A stretch of 64,000 nucleotides of DNA from Pseudomonadales bacterium (GCA_024234395.1 JACKOH010000002.1:1798001-1862000); one strand, 5' to 3'; shown: positions 9,256 through 18,900, counted from the stretch's first letter. The notes: a model not told the origin generated them from the letters alone. Program-made: numbers and translations.

Positions 9256-9780
9256 ATGGATCAGAATGTTCCGTCGATGTCAGAAAAGATCGTCGAGTCA
9301 CTGCGACGCATCACCAGGTCCATGGACCTTCACTCCCGTTCACTGGTACAGAGCCACGGTCTCACCGGACCGCAGGCCACGCTGCTTAACTCGCTGACGC
9401 GGGGACCAATGACGGCAGGAGAACTGGCGAATCGCATTAACTTAAGCCAGGGGACTGTTACCGATATTCTTAACCGGCTCGAAGCCCGTGGTCTGGTTAC
9501 CCGGGTCCGCGACGGCGCGGACAAGCGCCGCGTGATCGTGACACTGACCACGCTGGGCGAGGAAATTCTCAAGAAATCGCTGCCCCTGATACAGGCACTG
9601 TTCAGTGAGCGACTCAAGGAATTGCCGGAATGGGAACAGTCGCAACTGCTGTCGGCTCTGCAGCGCATCGCGCACATGATGGAAGGAGGCGCGACACCGG
9701 AAGCCCTGGGTGCCGGCGCAAAAAAGATTTCATCCCTGACTGAGGAGTCGGGGGCTGAGCGGCCGGCCACTGCAGCCTAG
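9256..9780 (+). CDS. MarR-family transcriptional regulator
   Basis: A 174-residue winged-helix regulator. Residues about 35-100 form the wHTH: TGPQATLLNSLTRGPMTAGELA, then the recognition helix LSQGTVTDILNRLEARGLV, and the wing RVRDGADKRRVIVTLT. Long N- and C-terminal helices would form the dimer interface. The C-terminus (about 25 residues after MMEGG) is a low-complexity tail. The ligand is unknown. It lies 170 bases before the Opp-type operon and may regulate it, but this is inference from position only. Confidence 0.88.
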   Translation: MDQNVPSMSEKIVESLRRITRSMDLHSRSLVQSHGLTGPQATLLNSLTRGPMTAGELANRINLSQGTVTDILNRLEARGLVTRVRDGADKRRVIVTLTTLGEEILKKSLPLIQALFSERLKELPEWEQSQLLSALQRIAHMMEGGATPEALGAGAKKISSLTEESGAERPATAA

Positions 9781-9949
9781 TGTCCTGCATTCAGACCGGG
9801 AAATTTCTCCAGGCTGCCAGGCGACCACCCGTGCCAAACCGGGTCCGGTTTCGCGTGCTCCCGTCAGAGAAGGCGCCGGTCTCAGCCGATATCGACTCTG
9901 TCGGGGAGCTGCGGTATGCTCCGGGAGAATCTGACGCTCAGCAATCAGC

Positions 9950-11656
9950 GTGGCTATGACCGGGAAACCCGAAATCCAGCTTACCGAACAGAACTTTACC
10001 CGACGCGCCGGGCGGCAGCTGGCGCTCTATGCCGTTTATTCCCTGCTGGCGTTAATTGTCCTGGTGTACCTGCTGTCTCTGGTATCCGGCGGCAGCGGGC
10101 TCAGCGGCTCGGCTATCGACGCCGACTCCAACACCATCACCATCAGCCTGCGGGAAGAACCGCCACAGCTGGACAGCGGCAGGGCTACCGACGCGGCCAG
10201 CTTCGTCGTCATCGCCCACACCATGGAGGGCCTGCTCGGCTACGACGATAACAGCCAACTGGTTCCGGGCGTCGCCGAGCGCTGGGAGATTCGCGAAGAT
10301 GGCGCCACTTTCTGGCTGCGTGACAATGCCCGCTGGAGCGATGGCAAACCGGTAACCGCCCACGACTTCGTATTCTCCTGGCAGCGGGTGGTCAATCCTG
10401 CCACCGGTTCCGAGTACTCCTTTATCCTCTACTCGATTCGCAATGCCGAAGCCATCAACAACGGTGAACTGCCGGTTTCCTACCTGGGTGTGCGAGCGGT
10501 CGACGACTATACCCTGGAAGTGGAATTCGAGCGTCCCACCCCTTACTTCGAAAAATTGGCAGCATTCAGTACCTACTACCCGCTTCGCGAAGACTTTTTC
10601 AACAGCACCAACGGGCGCTATGGCGCCGATGCCGACATGCTGCTCTATAACGGCCCCTACGTGGTTTCGGAATGGGTCCATAACGCGTCGATGCGCTGGG
10701 AAAAGAACCCCTTTTACTGGAATGACAAGAAGGGATTTCTGGATGCCATCAATGTCGGGTATATCACCCAGGATGTGAATGCCAAGCTGAACCTGTTCAA
10801 GGACGGTCAGATCGTCGATACCCACCTGGTGGCGCCGATGCTGCCCAGCGCCATGGAACAACGCTGGCATATTCAGCTGTTCATGGAAGGCACGGTGTTC
10901 TTTCTGGAGTTCAATCACCGGGACGGGCGGCTCACCGACAATCACCATTTCCGCAAGGCGCTGCAACTGGCCCAGGATCCGGCCGAGCTGGTCTACAAGG
11001 CACTCAAGGAAGCCAGCTACCTGCCCGCGCCGAGTCTGTTCCCGGAATTCATCCAGGGCGTTAACGGTCCGTTCCGCAAGGAATATCCGCCTCCCGAACA
11101 TCGACTGAATCTGGCTGAGGCCCGCCGCCACCTGGAACTGGCCAGGCAGGAACTGGGCCTGGACGAGTTTCCACCACTGGTGCTGCTCAGCGGCGACACC
11201 CCGGTAGCCATGGTGGCGGCGGAATATTATCAGGCCCTGTACAAGAAAAATCTGGGCCTGGACATCCTGATCGATGCGCAGATTTTCAAACAGCGGCTGG
11301 CCAAGATGACTTCCGGCGACTTCGATATCGTGCTGGCGGGCTGGGGACCGGATTATGACGATGCACTGACGTTCGGCGATCTGTTTGCGTCCTGGAATCT
11401 GAATAACCGGGGTCGCTACAACAATCCGCGTATGGACGAACTGGTCCGCATCGCCCAGTCGTCGCTGGACCCGAAAACCCGTATGGATGCGTTCGGCGAA
11501 ATTCAACAGCTGATCTATGACGATGCCGTTATCATTCCCATGTACGAAAGGGGCTGGTCCTACGTGGTGGACCCGCGGCTGAAGGGCTTCAAGCGTCGCT
11601 CCATCGGCCCGGAAGTCGACTACAACTACGCCTACATCGATGTGGATGGGGAGTAG
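9950..11656 (+). CDS. oppA: Membrane-anchored peptide ABC transporter substrate-binding protein (OppA-like)
   Basis: A 568-residue family-5 solute-binding protein. The OppA fold is shown by EEPPQLDSGRATDAASFVVI, then RWEIREDGATFWLRDNARWSDGKPVTAHDFVFSW (the classic family signature region near residue 130) and the later GWGPDYDDALTFGDLFASWN. Instead of a lipobox it has a long N-terminal hydrophobic helix (about residues 25-46, YAVYSLLALIVLVYLLSLV), so it is probably tethered by a membrane helix. The start is GTG 9950 or ATG 9956; neither has a good Shine-Dalgarno. It is first of five genes with two permeases and two ATPases downstream, so it should deliver oligopeptides to them. Confidence 0.9.
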   Translation: MAMTGKPEIQLTEQNFTRRAGRQLALYAVYSLLALIVLVYLLSLVSGGSGLSGSAIDADSNTITISLREEPPQLDSGRATDAASFVVIAHTMEGLLGYDDNSQLVPGVAERWEIREDGATFWLRDNARWSDGKPVTAHDFVFSWQRVVNPATGSEYSFILYSIRNAEAINNGELPVSYLGVRAVDDYTLEVEFERPTPYFEKLAAFSTYYPLREDFFNSTNGRYGADADMLLYNGPYVVSEWVHNASMRWEKNPFYWNDKKGFLDAINVGYITQDVNAKLNLFKDGQIVDTHLVAPMLPSAMEQRWHIQLFMEGTVFFLEFNHRDGRLTDNHHFRKALQLAQDPAELVYKALKEASYLPAPSLFPEFIQGVNGPFRKEYPPPEHRLNLAEARRHLELARQELGLDEFPPLVLLSGDTPVAMVAAEYYQALYKKNLGLDILIDAQIFKQRLAKMTSGDFDIVLAGWGPDYDDALTFGDLFASWNLNNRGRYNNPRMDELVRIAQSSLDPKTRMDAFGEIQQLIYDDAVIIPMYERGWSYVVDPRLKGFKRRSIGPEVDYNYAYIDVDGE

Positions 11657-11705
11657 CCGCTTGCATTGCAATCACTGGTGGTAAGGTAACGGGGTTCAAT
11701 CAGGC

Positions 11706-12638
11706 ATGTGGTTGTATATTCTCAAGCGGCTGGTTCAGGGTGTCATCACCGTCTGGTTTATTGCCACGGCAACATTTTTCGCCATGCACAACGTGCCCGG
11801 CGATCCTCTGCTGAACGATCGCGCGGTTACCGAATCCATCCGTGCCAATCTCGAGGCCAAGTACGGGCTCGATCAGCCCCTGGCAAGGCAGTATCTTATC
11901 TATCTGGGCAACCTGGCCCGTGGTGACTTCGGCATTTCCTTCACCCAGGAAAACCGCGAGGTCAACGATATCATCCGCCATCATTTTCCAGTCTCGGCTA
12001 TTCTCGGCGTGCTGGCGGTGGTGTTCGCTGCGGTGGGGGGGGTGTTGTGGGGCGCACTGACCTCCCTGTACCGGAACCGCCTGCCCGACTATGTCATCAT
12101 GTTCCTGGTCATCCTGGGCATTTCGGTCCCCAGCTTCGTTATCGCCGCTCTCAGTCAGCTGGCGCTGGTCAATCTCAACAGTCTGGTCGGCCACACCGTG
12201 CTGCCGGTGGCCGGCTGGGGTACTCTCTCCCACATGCTGGTACCGGCGCTGGTGCTGGGACTGGGCACGATGGCCTATCTGACCCGGCTGATGCGCTCTT
12301 CGATGCTGGAGGTGATCGGTTCCGACTATGTCCGCACCGCCAAGGCCAAGGGCCTGCCCGCCACGCGAATTTTCGCCCGCCACCAGCTGCGGAACGCCAT
12401 CCTGCCGGTGATTACCGTGCTGGGTCCGGCAATCGCCGCCATTACCACCGGCGGCTTCGTGGTAGAGCTGGTGTTCGCTATCCCTGGACTGGGACGGTTT
12501 TTCGTCGAAGCCGTTCAGCAACTCGATTACACGGTGATCATGGGCACGACGGTGTTTTACGGTGCCTTCCTGGTGTTCATGGTGATCGTGGTGGACGTGT
12601 TATACGGCATCGTCGATCCGCGGGTGAGGCTGGAGTGA
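11706..12638 (+). CDS. oppB: Oligopeptide ABC transporter permease (OppB-type)
   Basis: A 310-residue inner-membrane permease. The N-terminus MWLYILKRLVQGVITVWFIA with TFFAMHNVPGDPL is the standard DppB/OppB start. The periplasmic KYGLDQPLARQYLIYLGNLARGDFGISF segment follows. The coupling (EAA) loop is DYVRTAKAKGLPATRIFARHQLRNAILPV near residue 230. The end VDVLYGIVDPRVRLE is family-typical. The stop overlaps the next start by one base (TGATG at 12636-12640), which suggests translational coupling. Confidence 0.95.
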   Translation: MWLYILKRLVQGVITVWFIATATFFAMHNVPGDPLLNDRAVTESIRANLEAKYGLDQPLARQYLIYLGNLARGDFGISFTQENREVNDIIRHHFPVSAILGVLAVVFAAVGGVLWGALTSLYRNRLPDYVIMFLVILGISVPSFVIAALSQLALVNLNSLVGHTVLPVAGWGTLSHMLVPALVLGLGTMAYLTRLMRSSMLEVIGSDYVRTAKAKGLPATRIFARHQLRNAILPVITVLGPAIAAITTGGFVVELVFAIPGLGRFFVEAVQQLDYTVIMGTTVFYGAFLVFMVIVVDVLYGIVDPRVRLE

Positions 12639-14005
12639 TGGCCGAACCTGACGTTGCAGATTTTACTCCGCTCACAGCCGGGGCGGAGAAACAGGAGCTG
12701 TCCAGGCCGTCGCTATCCTACTGGCAGGATGCCTGGATCCGGCTCAAGGCCAACCGTCGCGCACTGACCTCCCTGTATATTGTCATCGCCCTGCTGCTGT
12801 TTACGGTGCTGGGACCGTGGCTGTGGCAGGTCGATCCCGGGCTTCAGGATCTGGACCAGATAAGCCAGCCACCAGGTACCGACCGGCGCGCAGTGATCGT
12901 CGAGGATTACCAGCCCTGGTATGGCGAATCCGGACTCACTGATGTAAACGGATTACACCTGGCGCGTCCTGCCACCACCCAGGCGGTGCGGCTGAAGTGG
13001 GATGTGTTGCCCGGCGCCAGCGGACACCGGGTATACCGCAATCTATTTCCCATCGGCCCGGAGCTGGCATTTGGCGTTCCGCTGGCTGAAATTTACGACA
13101 ACGACACCCTGTATTTTGAAGACCGCCTGGACCTGCGCCCCGGCATTTACTATTACTCGGTAGTGGCGCTGGACCCCGATGGTCAGATCATCGACAGCTT
13201 TGAAACCATCGAGGTACAGGTGCAGCGGGTTACCACCCGTGAGGAGGCTGTGCAGCGAGGCCTGATCGCCTCCGACAGTGAGTTGGGGATTGGTGACCGG
13301 ATTCTGCTCGATCTGCACCCCTTGGGTACCGACTATCTGGGACGTGACATGCTCGCCAGGTTGATGGCGGGAGCCCGGGTATCACTCTTTATCGGAATCG
13401 GTGCGCCGTTACTTTTTGTACTGTTTGGAATGGCCTATGGCAGCATGGCCGGATTCCTGGGCGGCCGGGTGGATTCGGCGATGATGCGGTTCGCTGATTT
13501 CGTGGTGGCCCTGCCATTCCTGTTGTTCATGATTCTGTTCAAGATCGCCTTCGGCATCGGGCCGGGTGAGAGTGGCGTGTTTCCCATGCTGGTGGCACTG
13601 GTACTGCTCATGTGGCCCGCCACCGCGCGGCTGGTACGCGGGCAGATCCTGCAATTCCGCGAGCAGGGGTATATTGCGGCATCGCGTCTGCTGGGCGCCA
13701 GGACAGTTTACCTGGTGTTGCGACACATGATTCCCAATACTCTGGGCGTGGTACTGGTTACTCTGACTTTTGCCATTCCCAGTGCCATCTTCACCGAGGC
13801 ATTCCTGTCCTTTATCGGTATGGGCGTAGCGCCGCCAACTCCGTCCTGGGGCAGTATGTCCAACGAAGGGATAAAGACCATGCTGACCCACCCCCATGAA
13901 CTGGTGTTTCCCGCCCTGTTCATAAGCGTTACGGTGCTGGCCTTCAATCTGCTTGGCGACGGGCTGCGGGATGCGCTGGATGCTCGCATGAGGAATCAGG
14001 AATGA
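12638..14005 (+). CDS. oppC: Oligopeptide ABC transporter permease (OppC-type) with FN3-like periplasmic insert
   Basis: A 455-residue permease, about 150 residues longer than a normal OppC. The start is ATG 12638, overlapping the oppB stop. After helix 1 (about residues 45-63) there is a long periplasmic insert. Residues 101-197 look like a fibronectin type III domain: VRLKWDVLPGASGHRVYRN, then PLAEIYDNDTLYFEDRLDLRPG and IYYYSVVALDPDGQI, the usual strand pattern with Trp and Tyr in place. After this come the normal LGTDYLGRDMLARLMAGARVSL, five helices and the EAA loop EQGYIAASRLLGARTVYLVLRHMIPN. The insert might contact the binding protein or envelope partners; that is inference. The stop overlaps oppD (ATGA). 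Confidence 0.9.
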   Translation: MAEPDVADFTPLTAGAEKQELSRPSLSYWQDAWIRLKANRRALTSLYIVIALLLFTVLGPWLWQVDPGLQDLDQISQPPGTDRRAVIVEDYQPWYGESGLTDVNGLHLARPATTQAVRLKWDVLPGASGHRVYRNLFPIGPELAFGVPLAEIYDNDTLYFEDRLDLRPGIYYYSVVALDPDGQIIDSFETIEVQVQRVTTREEAVQRGLIASDSELGIGDRILLDLHPLGTDYLGRDMLARLMAGARVSLFIGIGAPLLFVLFGMAYGSMAGFLGGRVDSAMMRFADFVVALPFLLFMILFKIAFGIGPGESGVFPMLVALVLLMWPATARLVRGQILQFREQGYIAASRLLGARTVYLVLRHMIPNTLGVVLVTLTFAIPSAIFTEAFLSFIGMGVAPPTPSWGSMSNEGIKTMLTHPHELVFPALFISVTVLAFNLLGDGLRDALDARMRNQE

Positions 14006-15051
14006 GTGCCGCCGGTGATTCGACAACGGGCCAGGTGCCACTGCTGGCGGTGCAGGACCTGGCGGTGGAATTCGCTACCTACGGCGGCACCGTGCAGGCG
14101 GTGCGCGGCGTGAGTTTCGATGTAGAGGCTGGACAGACTCTCGCCATTGTCGGCGAATCCGGATGCGGCAAATCGGTCACTGTACAGAGCATCATGGGCC
14201 TGACGCCTATTCCGCCGGGACGGATCCGAAGCGGCTCGGCGCGGCTAAGGGGCAGGGAAATCCTCGGTCAGAGCATGGTCGATGGCAGGGAAATCCGGGG
14301 CGCGGAGATTGGCATGATTTTCCAGGATCCGATGACTTCGCTGAATCCCACCATGTGCATAGGCGATCAGATCGCCGAGCCTTTGCAGGTGCACCGTGGC
14401 TACGCCTATCGCAAGGCGTTCAATCGGGCCATCGAATTGCTGGAGCTGAGCCGGATTCCCGAGGCTGCCTGGCGCGCCCGTCAGTACCCGTTCGAGTTCT
14501 CGGGCGGCATGCTGCAACGGGCCATGATCGCCATGGCGATCGCCTGCAAACCGGCCATCCTGATTGCCGACGAGCCGACCACTGCGCTGGATGTGACCAT
14601 TCAGGCCCAGATTCTCGACCTGCTGCAGGAGCTGCAGCAGGAAACCGGCATGGCGATTATCCTGATCACTCACGATCTTGGCGTGGTTGCCCGGATGGCA
14701 GATGAGGTGGCAGTGATGTATGCCGGCAAGATCGTCGAACACGGCAGTGTCGATGATGTATTTTACCGTTCCGCACATCCCTATACGCTGGGTCTGCGGG
14801 CCGCCATGCCGACCAATGATCCTCAGCGGCAGCACCGGCTGGAGCCCATCGAAGGTTCACCGCCGGACCTGTTCTCACCGCCGCAAGGCTGCGGTTACGC
14901 TGCCCGCTGCCCCCATGCCATGCAGATCTGCGGACAACGTCATCCGGAAGATTTCCCCTTGCCGGGCGAACATTTTACCCGTTGCTGGCTGCACCATCCG
15001 CTGGCCACGGATCGCCCTGCCAATCTGTACTTCCGGGAGAACGGCTCGTGA
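14002..15051 (+). CDS. oppD: Oligopeptide ABC transporter ATP-binding protein (OppD-type)
   Basis: A 349-residue ABC ATPase. The Walker A is GESGCGKS near residue 52, the Q-loop lies in MIFQDPMTSLNP, the signature is FSGGMLQRAMIA, the Walker B is ILIADEPTTALD, and the switch His lies in LITHDLGV. The C-terminal oligopeptide/dipeptide domain (from about residue 270) has the four-Cys set C-x8-C...C-x6-C (GCGYAARCPHAM, ICGQRHPEDF) that in several DppD/OppD proteins holds an Fe-S cluster. It overlaps oppC and oppF by 4 bases each. Confidence 0.95.
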   Translation: MSAAGDSTTGQVPLLAVQDLAVEFATYGGTVQAVRGVSFDVEAGQTLAIVGESGCGKSVTVQSIMGLTPIPPGRIRSGSARLRGREILGQSMVDGREIRGAEIGMIFQDPMTSLNPTMCIGDQIAEPLQVHRGYAYRKAFNRAIELLELSRIPEAAWRARQYPFEFSGGMLQRAMIAMAIACKPAILIADEPTTALDVTIQAQILDLLQELQQETGMAIILITHDLGVVARMADEVAVMYAGKIVEHGSVDDVFYRSAHPYTLGLRAAMPTNDPQRQHRLEPIEGSPPDLFSPPQGCGYAARCPHAMQICGQRHPEDFPLPGEHFTRCWLHHPLATDRPANLYFRENGS

Positions 15052-16007
15052 CGACGTTGCTGGAAACCCGTAATTTGACCAGGCATTTCAAAATCGGTCG
15101 TAACCAGGTGGTACATGCCGTGGATGACCTGTCACTGACCATCGCCGAGCGGGAGGTGGTCGGTCTGGTGGGGGAGAGTGGCTCCGGCAAGTCGACTTTC
15201 GGTAAAACCATTCTCGGTCTCCATGACAAGACCGCTGGCAGTGTCAGTTACCAGGGTGAGACGCTGCCGGGGAAGTATAAGCCGCGCGACTTTCAGCGGC
15301 TGGCGGCCAGGATGCAGATGATTTTTCAGGATCCCTATTCGTCCCTGAATCCGCGCATGACCGTAGGGGAAATAATCGGTGAGGGCCTGCGCCTGCATAA
15401 GCGGCTGCCCCCGGCCGGAATCCGTGAGCAGGTAGCGCACTGGCTGGAACTGGTGGGTCTCAGTGCCGATCACATGTCGCGCTATCCCCATGAATTTTCC
15501 GGGGGCCAGCGTCAGCGCATAGGGATCGCCCGGGCCATGATCCTGGAGCCGGAATTCGTGGTGTGCGACGAACCCATTTCGGCTCTCGATGTCTCTGTGC
15601 AGGCCCAGGTGATCAACCTGCTGGGAGAGCTGAAGGACCGCATGGGGCTGACCCTGTTGTTCATCGCCCACGACCTGTCCATGGTGCGCTACGTCAGTGA
15701 CCGCATGGCGGTCATGTACCTGGGTTCACTGGTGGAAATCGGGCCGGCCGACCAGGTATATTTTCAACCCCGTCATCCCTATACCGAAATTCTGGTCAGT
15801 TCCAACCCGGAGCCGGATCCTCAGACAGAGCGGGAACGGCAGTCCACTACCATCCGGGGAGAAATCCCCAGCCCGGTCAACGTGGGGGCAGGCTGCCGGT
15901 TCGCCAACCGCTGTCCAAAGGTGATGGATGTATGTCGGCGCGCAACCCCACACTTGATCCCGCTGCAGGAGGTTGACCGCCAGGTCGCCTGTCACCTGTA
16001 TCCCTGA
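15048..16007 (+). CDS. oppF: Oligopeptide ABC transporter ATP-binding protein (OppF-type)
   Basis: A 319-residue ABC ATPase, partner of OppD. The frame is open upstream, but the GTG at 15048 overlaps the oppD stop (GTGA) and puts the first strand (LLETRNLTRHFK) right at the N-terminus. Walker A is GESGSGKST, signature FSGGQRQRIGIARAM, Walker B FVVCDEPISALDVSVQ, and the switch His is in FIAHDLSMV. The C-terminal domain has GCRFANRCPKVMDVC. It closes the five-gene operon. Confidence 0.95.
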   Translation: MTTLLETRNLTRHFKIGRNQVVHAVDDLSLTIAEREVVGLVGESGSGKSTFGKTILGLHDKTAGSVSYQGETLPGKYKPRDFQRLAARMQMIFQDPYSSLNPRMTVGEIIGEGLRLHKRLPPAGIREQVAHWLELVGLSADHMSRYPHEFSGGQRQRIGIARAMILEPEFVVCDEPISALDVSVQAQVINLLGELKDRMGLTLLFIAHDLSMVRYVSDRMAVMYLGSLVEIGPADQVYFQPRHPYTEILVSSNPEPDPQTERERQSTTIRGEIPSPVNVGAGCRFANRCPKVMDVCRRATPHLIPLQEVDRQVACHLYP

Positions 16008-16063
16008 CCGGAGACCTTCACGGCGTCCGAAAACGCGCTGAATTGATTCAGCAACCGGATCGC

Positions 16064-16723
16064 TCAGGATTCCACGGCTACGATTTCCAGTTCCACGCGA
16101 CGATTCTGCGCGCGGCCGGACTCAGTGTCGTTACTGGCGATGGGCTGGTCGGGTCCGACCCCCTGAGTTATGATGCGATTCTGATCGATACCCCGGGCGG
16201 CCAGGTAGTTGCCCACGCTGCGGGCCCGACGATCGGACAGGCCATAGTTATAATCAAGGGAGCCGGTGGAATCAGTGTGACCGGTCACCTGGATGCGCGT
16301 ATCGGTATACTTGAACAGCACCTCGGCCACCGAGTCCAGCACCGGAAAAAAGGTCTCTCTGATTGCGTATTCGTTGGTCGGGAAAGTCACGTTGCCGGGC
16401 ATGATCAGTTCCAGCCGATCACCGTCCCGGGCCACCTGTACGCCGGTCCCGGCCAGTTGCTCCCGCATTTCCCGTTCCTGGGCATCCATGTAGGCGCCGA
16501 CACCGGCGCCGATTGCACCGCAACCCAACGCGGCATTGCGGGCCCGCTGACCGCTTTCCGCGGCGCCGATCAGGCCGCAGACCACGGCACCGGCGGCACC
16601 GTAGGTTACCGCCCGGCTGGTCTGTTGTTCACCCGTGTACGGGTTGGTAGTCATGCACCCGGCCGCCAGCAAGGTCATTGCCAGCAGCAATGGAGTTGCG
16701 AGGTGTGTCTGGGCTTTTATCAT
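16064..16723 (-). CDS. OmpA-family peptidoglycan-binding lipoprotein (YiaD-like)
   Basis: A 219-residue lipoprotein. The signal peptide ends in the lipobox LAAGC (lipidated Cys23). A glycine-zipper-like region (GAAGAVVCGLIGAAESGQ...GCGAIGAGVGAYMDAQ) spans residues 42-85. The OmpA C-terminal domain covers about 110-215, with VTGHTDSTGSLDYNYGLSDRRA and the Asp/Arg pair (NRRVELEI) that bind diaminopimelate. It should sit in the outer membrane and hold on to peptidoglycan. The start is preceded by AAGGAGAGAAG. It converges on the Opp operon. Confidence 0.92.
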   Translation of the reverse strand: MIKAQTHLATPLLLAMTLLAAGCMTTNPYTGEQQTSRAVTYGAAGAVVCGLIGAAESGQRARNAALGCGAIGAGVGAYMDAQEREMREQLAGTGVQVARDGDRLELIMPGNVTFPTNEYAIRETFFPVLDSVAEVLFKYTDTRIQVTGHTDSTGSLDYNYGLSDRRARSVGNYLAARGIDQNRIITQGVGPDQPIASNDTESGRAQNRRVELEIVAVES

Positions 16724-17370
16724 ACTTCTCTCCTTGAAATCTGTGTAACCGGCTTTATGCGGGTCTTTGCAATTCGACCCTGCGTGGCCGGGAATCCTTT
16801 CAATTATCGGCAGGTATAAACGATGCTTGCCGGTCTGTCCACGTCATTGGTGGACCGGGTGGTGGAAATGCCATGAAGGTCATACTTCGCGCCATTTCAG
16901 AAACAACGGAGAGGCGGTTTCGGGTCGGGATCCTTACCTTCCGATCTTTTCCCCCTGGTCCGGTTACCCGATGACCGGTCGGGCTGCAGCGGCTGGACGG
17001 TCCTGGTACATGGTGCACCAGGGTTGTGCACCAGGAGCGAACAGTGGTCCCGGGCAGAGCCTCAAGCAGTGAACCGACTGTCACTCCGGGACCGTGACAA
17101 GCTTCGCATTCTTCGATCATGAACCGGCCTCGATGCCAGTAAATACGCAGCATCTCTCTGGATTGGCAGCGGTGCCTGACAAGCTGGCACACCAATTGCT
17201 AAACAATCTGCAGAGAGACAATTGAGAGTTGTTGTAAAGCAGTTAACCGAAACTCGAAAGAGCCTGTTTATAAGTAAAAAGATCAATGTGATTGCTGCCT
17301 GAATTATAAAAACCACAGCGGCACGAGTCGGTTTTTATGGTGATGTTCCATTTCAAGGAGGCAGTTAGCA
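16724..17370. other. Long intergenic region, no gene supported
   Basis: About 650 bases lie between divergent genes. Frames at 16767-17072 (+) and 16800-17195 (-) exist. The latter contains a chance CEACH, but no signal peptide or Shine-Dalgarno, so neither is accepted. A direct repeat of GTGCACCAGG occurs around 17010-17035. The last 130 bases before 17371 are AT-rich and probably carry the promoter of the downstream gene. Confidence 0.45.
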
Positions 17371-18837
17371 GTGATCTTTTTGCGACCAGGATACCGTTTT
17401 TTCCGTCACTTCTTATTTTTTGTCGTCCCCGGCCTGATAGCCGGAACCTGGATGTCCCGGGTGGCGGCCGACGACTTTGCCAGCCTCGGCCAGCAGATTC
17501 AGGACCAGCAGTCACTGGTACAGTCTCTTCAGAGTCGATACGACCGCGTCGATTACCGGCTGCTGGAACCGCTGTTGGGTCTGGCGCGCAGTCAGACCCG
17601 TGCCAACAGGTTCGACGACGCCCACGATTCTCTGAGTCAGGCCGTGCAGGTGGTACGCATCAGCAATGGTCTTTTTTCATCATCCCAGTACCGAGTACTG
17701 GAACAGTCGATTGAGAATAACATTCGACGCGGCGCCTGGGAGGCGGTTGCCGACCAGCTCGATCATTTGCAATGGTTGTATTCGAGCCACTTCGAAGGCG
17801 ACACCCCCGATCAGGTGGAGCGCCTGATGTGGGTAAGCGAGAGGTATCTGCAGGCGGCTACCAGCGACATGGAAAACCGTCAGGTCGAGCATCTCAAGAG
17901 CGCCATTCGGTTGAATTCCCTGGCCTATCGGCTGCTTGATGAGCAACAGACGGCGGGCCTGGAAACCCGGGTCCGGGTCGCTTACAGCCTGGTCAAGAAG
18001 TATCACATGGAAATTCAGGGTATCCGCCACGGTGGTGAAGTCGGCTTTTCAATTCGCAGTGAGGGGCCCAATACCGGCAGGGTGGAAGAACGCAAACGGG
18101 CATTGCGCAAGCGCTATGTTGCCGGACTCCACCTGCTGCATGATCTGCGCGAACAGGTGCAGCAGACCGGACCCGACAATGTCGAAGCCCTGGCCATGGT
18201 GGATCTGGGCATCGCTGACTGGGAACTGCTGTTTAACAAGCGCAAGGCGCTGGAGGAATACCCACGGCTTTATGAGCGCCTGGCCGCTGAAGGCATTGAA
18301 ACCGCCAGGCTGGACGCGTTGTTTGCTGCGCCGGCAACCCTGCCACAGCCGGAATTGTATCTGGATCTGGATGAGGCACTGGCGGATAGGGACCCTGCGC
18401 CCGGCGAGCCGATAACCCTGATCCAGCTGTCGAGCAATTTTCCCGGCATCATCGGCCATGCTGTGCCGGACCCTGCTATCGAGTCTGGACGACGCGGACG
18501 TTTCCTCACCACCGAAGCCGAATTGAGCGTTGATCCGTTTTCCTCCAGTTCACACTGGCTCAACGGGACCCTGCGAACCAACTGGGGAACCGGTTCGAAT
18601 ATCCGACTGACGGCGGCGCCTGAAGACCTGAGTCTTGCCAAAGAGGTTGCACAACAGTTGCAGGAGGTTCACATCAGACCGGTGCTGGTGGCAGGAGAAA
18701 TGCAGGAGTCCGAGCTGAAAGTCCGCTACCTGGTGCGGCGCAATGAGGCAGTGCGGGAATACTCGGTGCTGGATTCGGTGCAGCTCAGTCAACGTGAGGC
18801 CGACCTGCGGACTGCGGTCGGCGGTGGCGGAGACTAG
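17371..18837 (+). CDS. Secreted helical-repeat protein of unknown function
   Basis: A 488-residue protein that I do not recognise. The GTG start has a strong AAGGAGG nine bases upstream. A long signal sequence or N-terminal anchor (FFRHFLFFVVPGLIAGTWM, cleavage near VAADD) leads to an alpha-helical region of TPR-like pairs (residues 40-330, e.g. LLEPLLGLARSQTRANRFDDAHDSL, VERLMWVSERYLQAAT). The C-terminal 120 residues carry a short beta-rich segment ending in a YLVRRNEAVREYSV-type motif, possibly a TonB-C-like fold (pattern only). It is probably periplasmic. No operon partner is evident. Confidence 0.7.
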   Translation: MIFLRPGYRFFRHFLFFVVPGLIAGTWMSRVAADDFASLGQQIQDQQSLVQSLQSRYDRVDYRLLEPLLGLARSQTRANRFDDAHDSLSQAVQVVRISNGLFSSSQYRVLEQSIENNIRRGAWEAVADQLDHLQWLYSSHFEGDTPDQVERLMWVSERYLQAATSDMENRQVEHLKSAIRLNSLAYRLLDEQQTAGLETRVRVAYSLVKKYHMEIQGIRHGGEVGFSIRSEGPNTGRVEERKRALRKRYVAGLHLLHDLREQVQQTGPDNVEALAMVDLGIADWELLFNKRKALEEYPRLYERLAAEGIETARLDALFAAPATLPQPELYLDLDEALADRDPAPGEPITLIQLSSNFPGIIGHAVPDPAIESGRRGRFLTTEAELSVDPFSSSSHWLNGTLRTNWGTGSNIRLTAAPEDLSLAKEVAQQLQEVHIRPVLVAGEMQESELKVRYLVRRNEAVREYSVLDSVQLSQREADLRTAVGGGGD

Positions 18838-18900
18838 GACGAATCCTGATCGGGGTTGGTGGGCTTGGGGTACCGAAGTTATCCGGATCCCGCTGACAGT

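Noticed and set aside
10052..11671. A 539-codon open frame on the minus strand across the OppA gene
   Set aside because: It is antisense to a gene with clear family motifs. High GC with strong codon bias opens long shadow frames; the translation has no domain pattern.
12047..12637. Upstream extension of the OppC frame to 652 residues
   Set aside because: The extra 197 codons lie inside oppB in another frame and are rich in Arg/Gly/Pro, unlike a permease; ATG 12638 overlaps the oppB stop as in the rest of the operon.
13435..14041. Minus-strand frames across oppC
   Set aside because: They are shadows of oppC, with no independent support.
16800..17195. A minus-strand frame with a CEACH (haem-like) motif
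   Set aside because: It has no signal peptide, no Shine-Dalgarno, and the remaining sequence has no cytochrome pattern.
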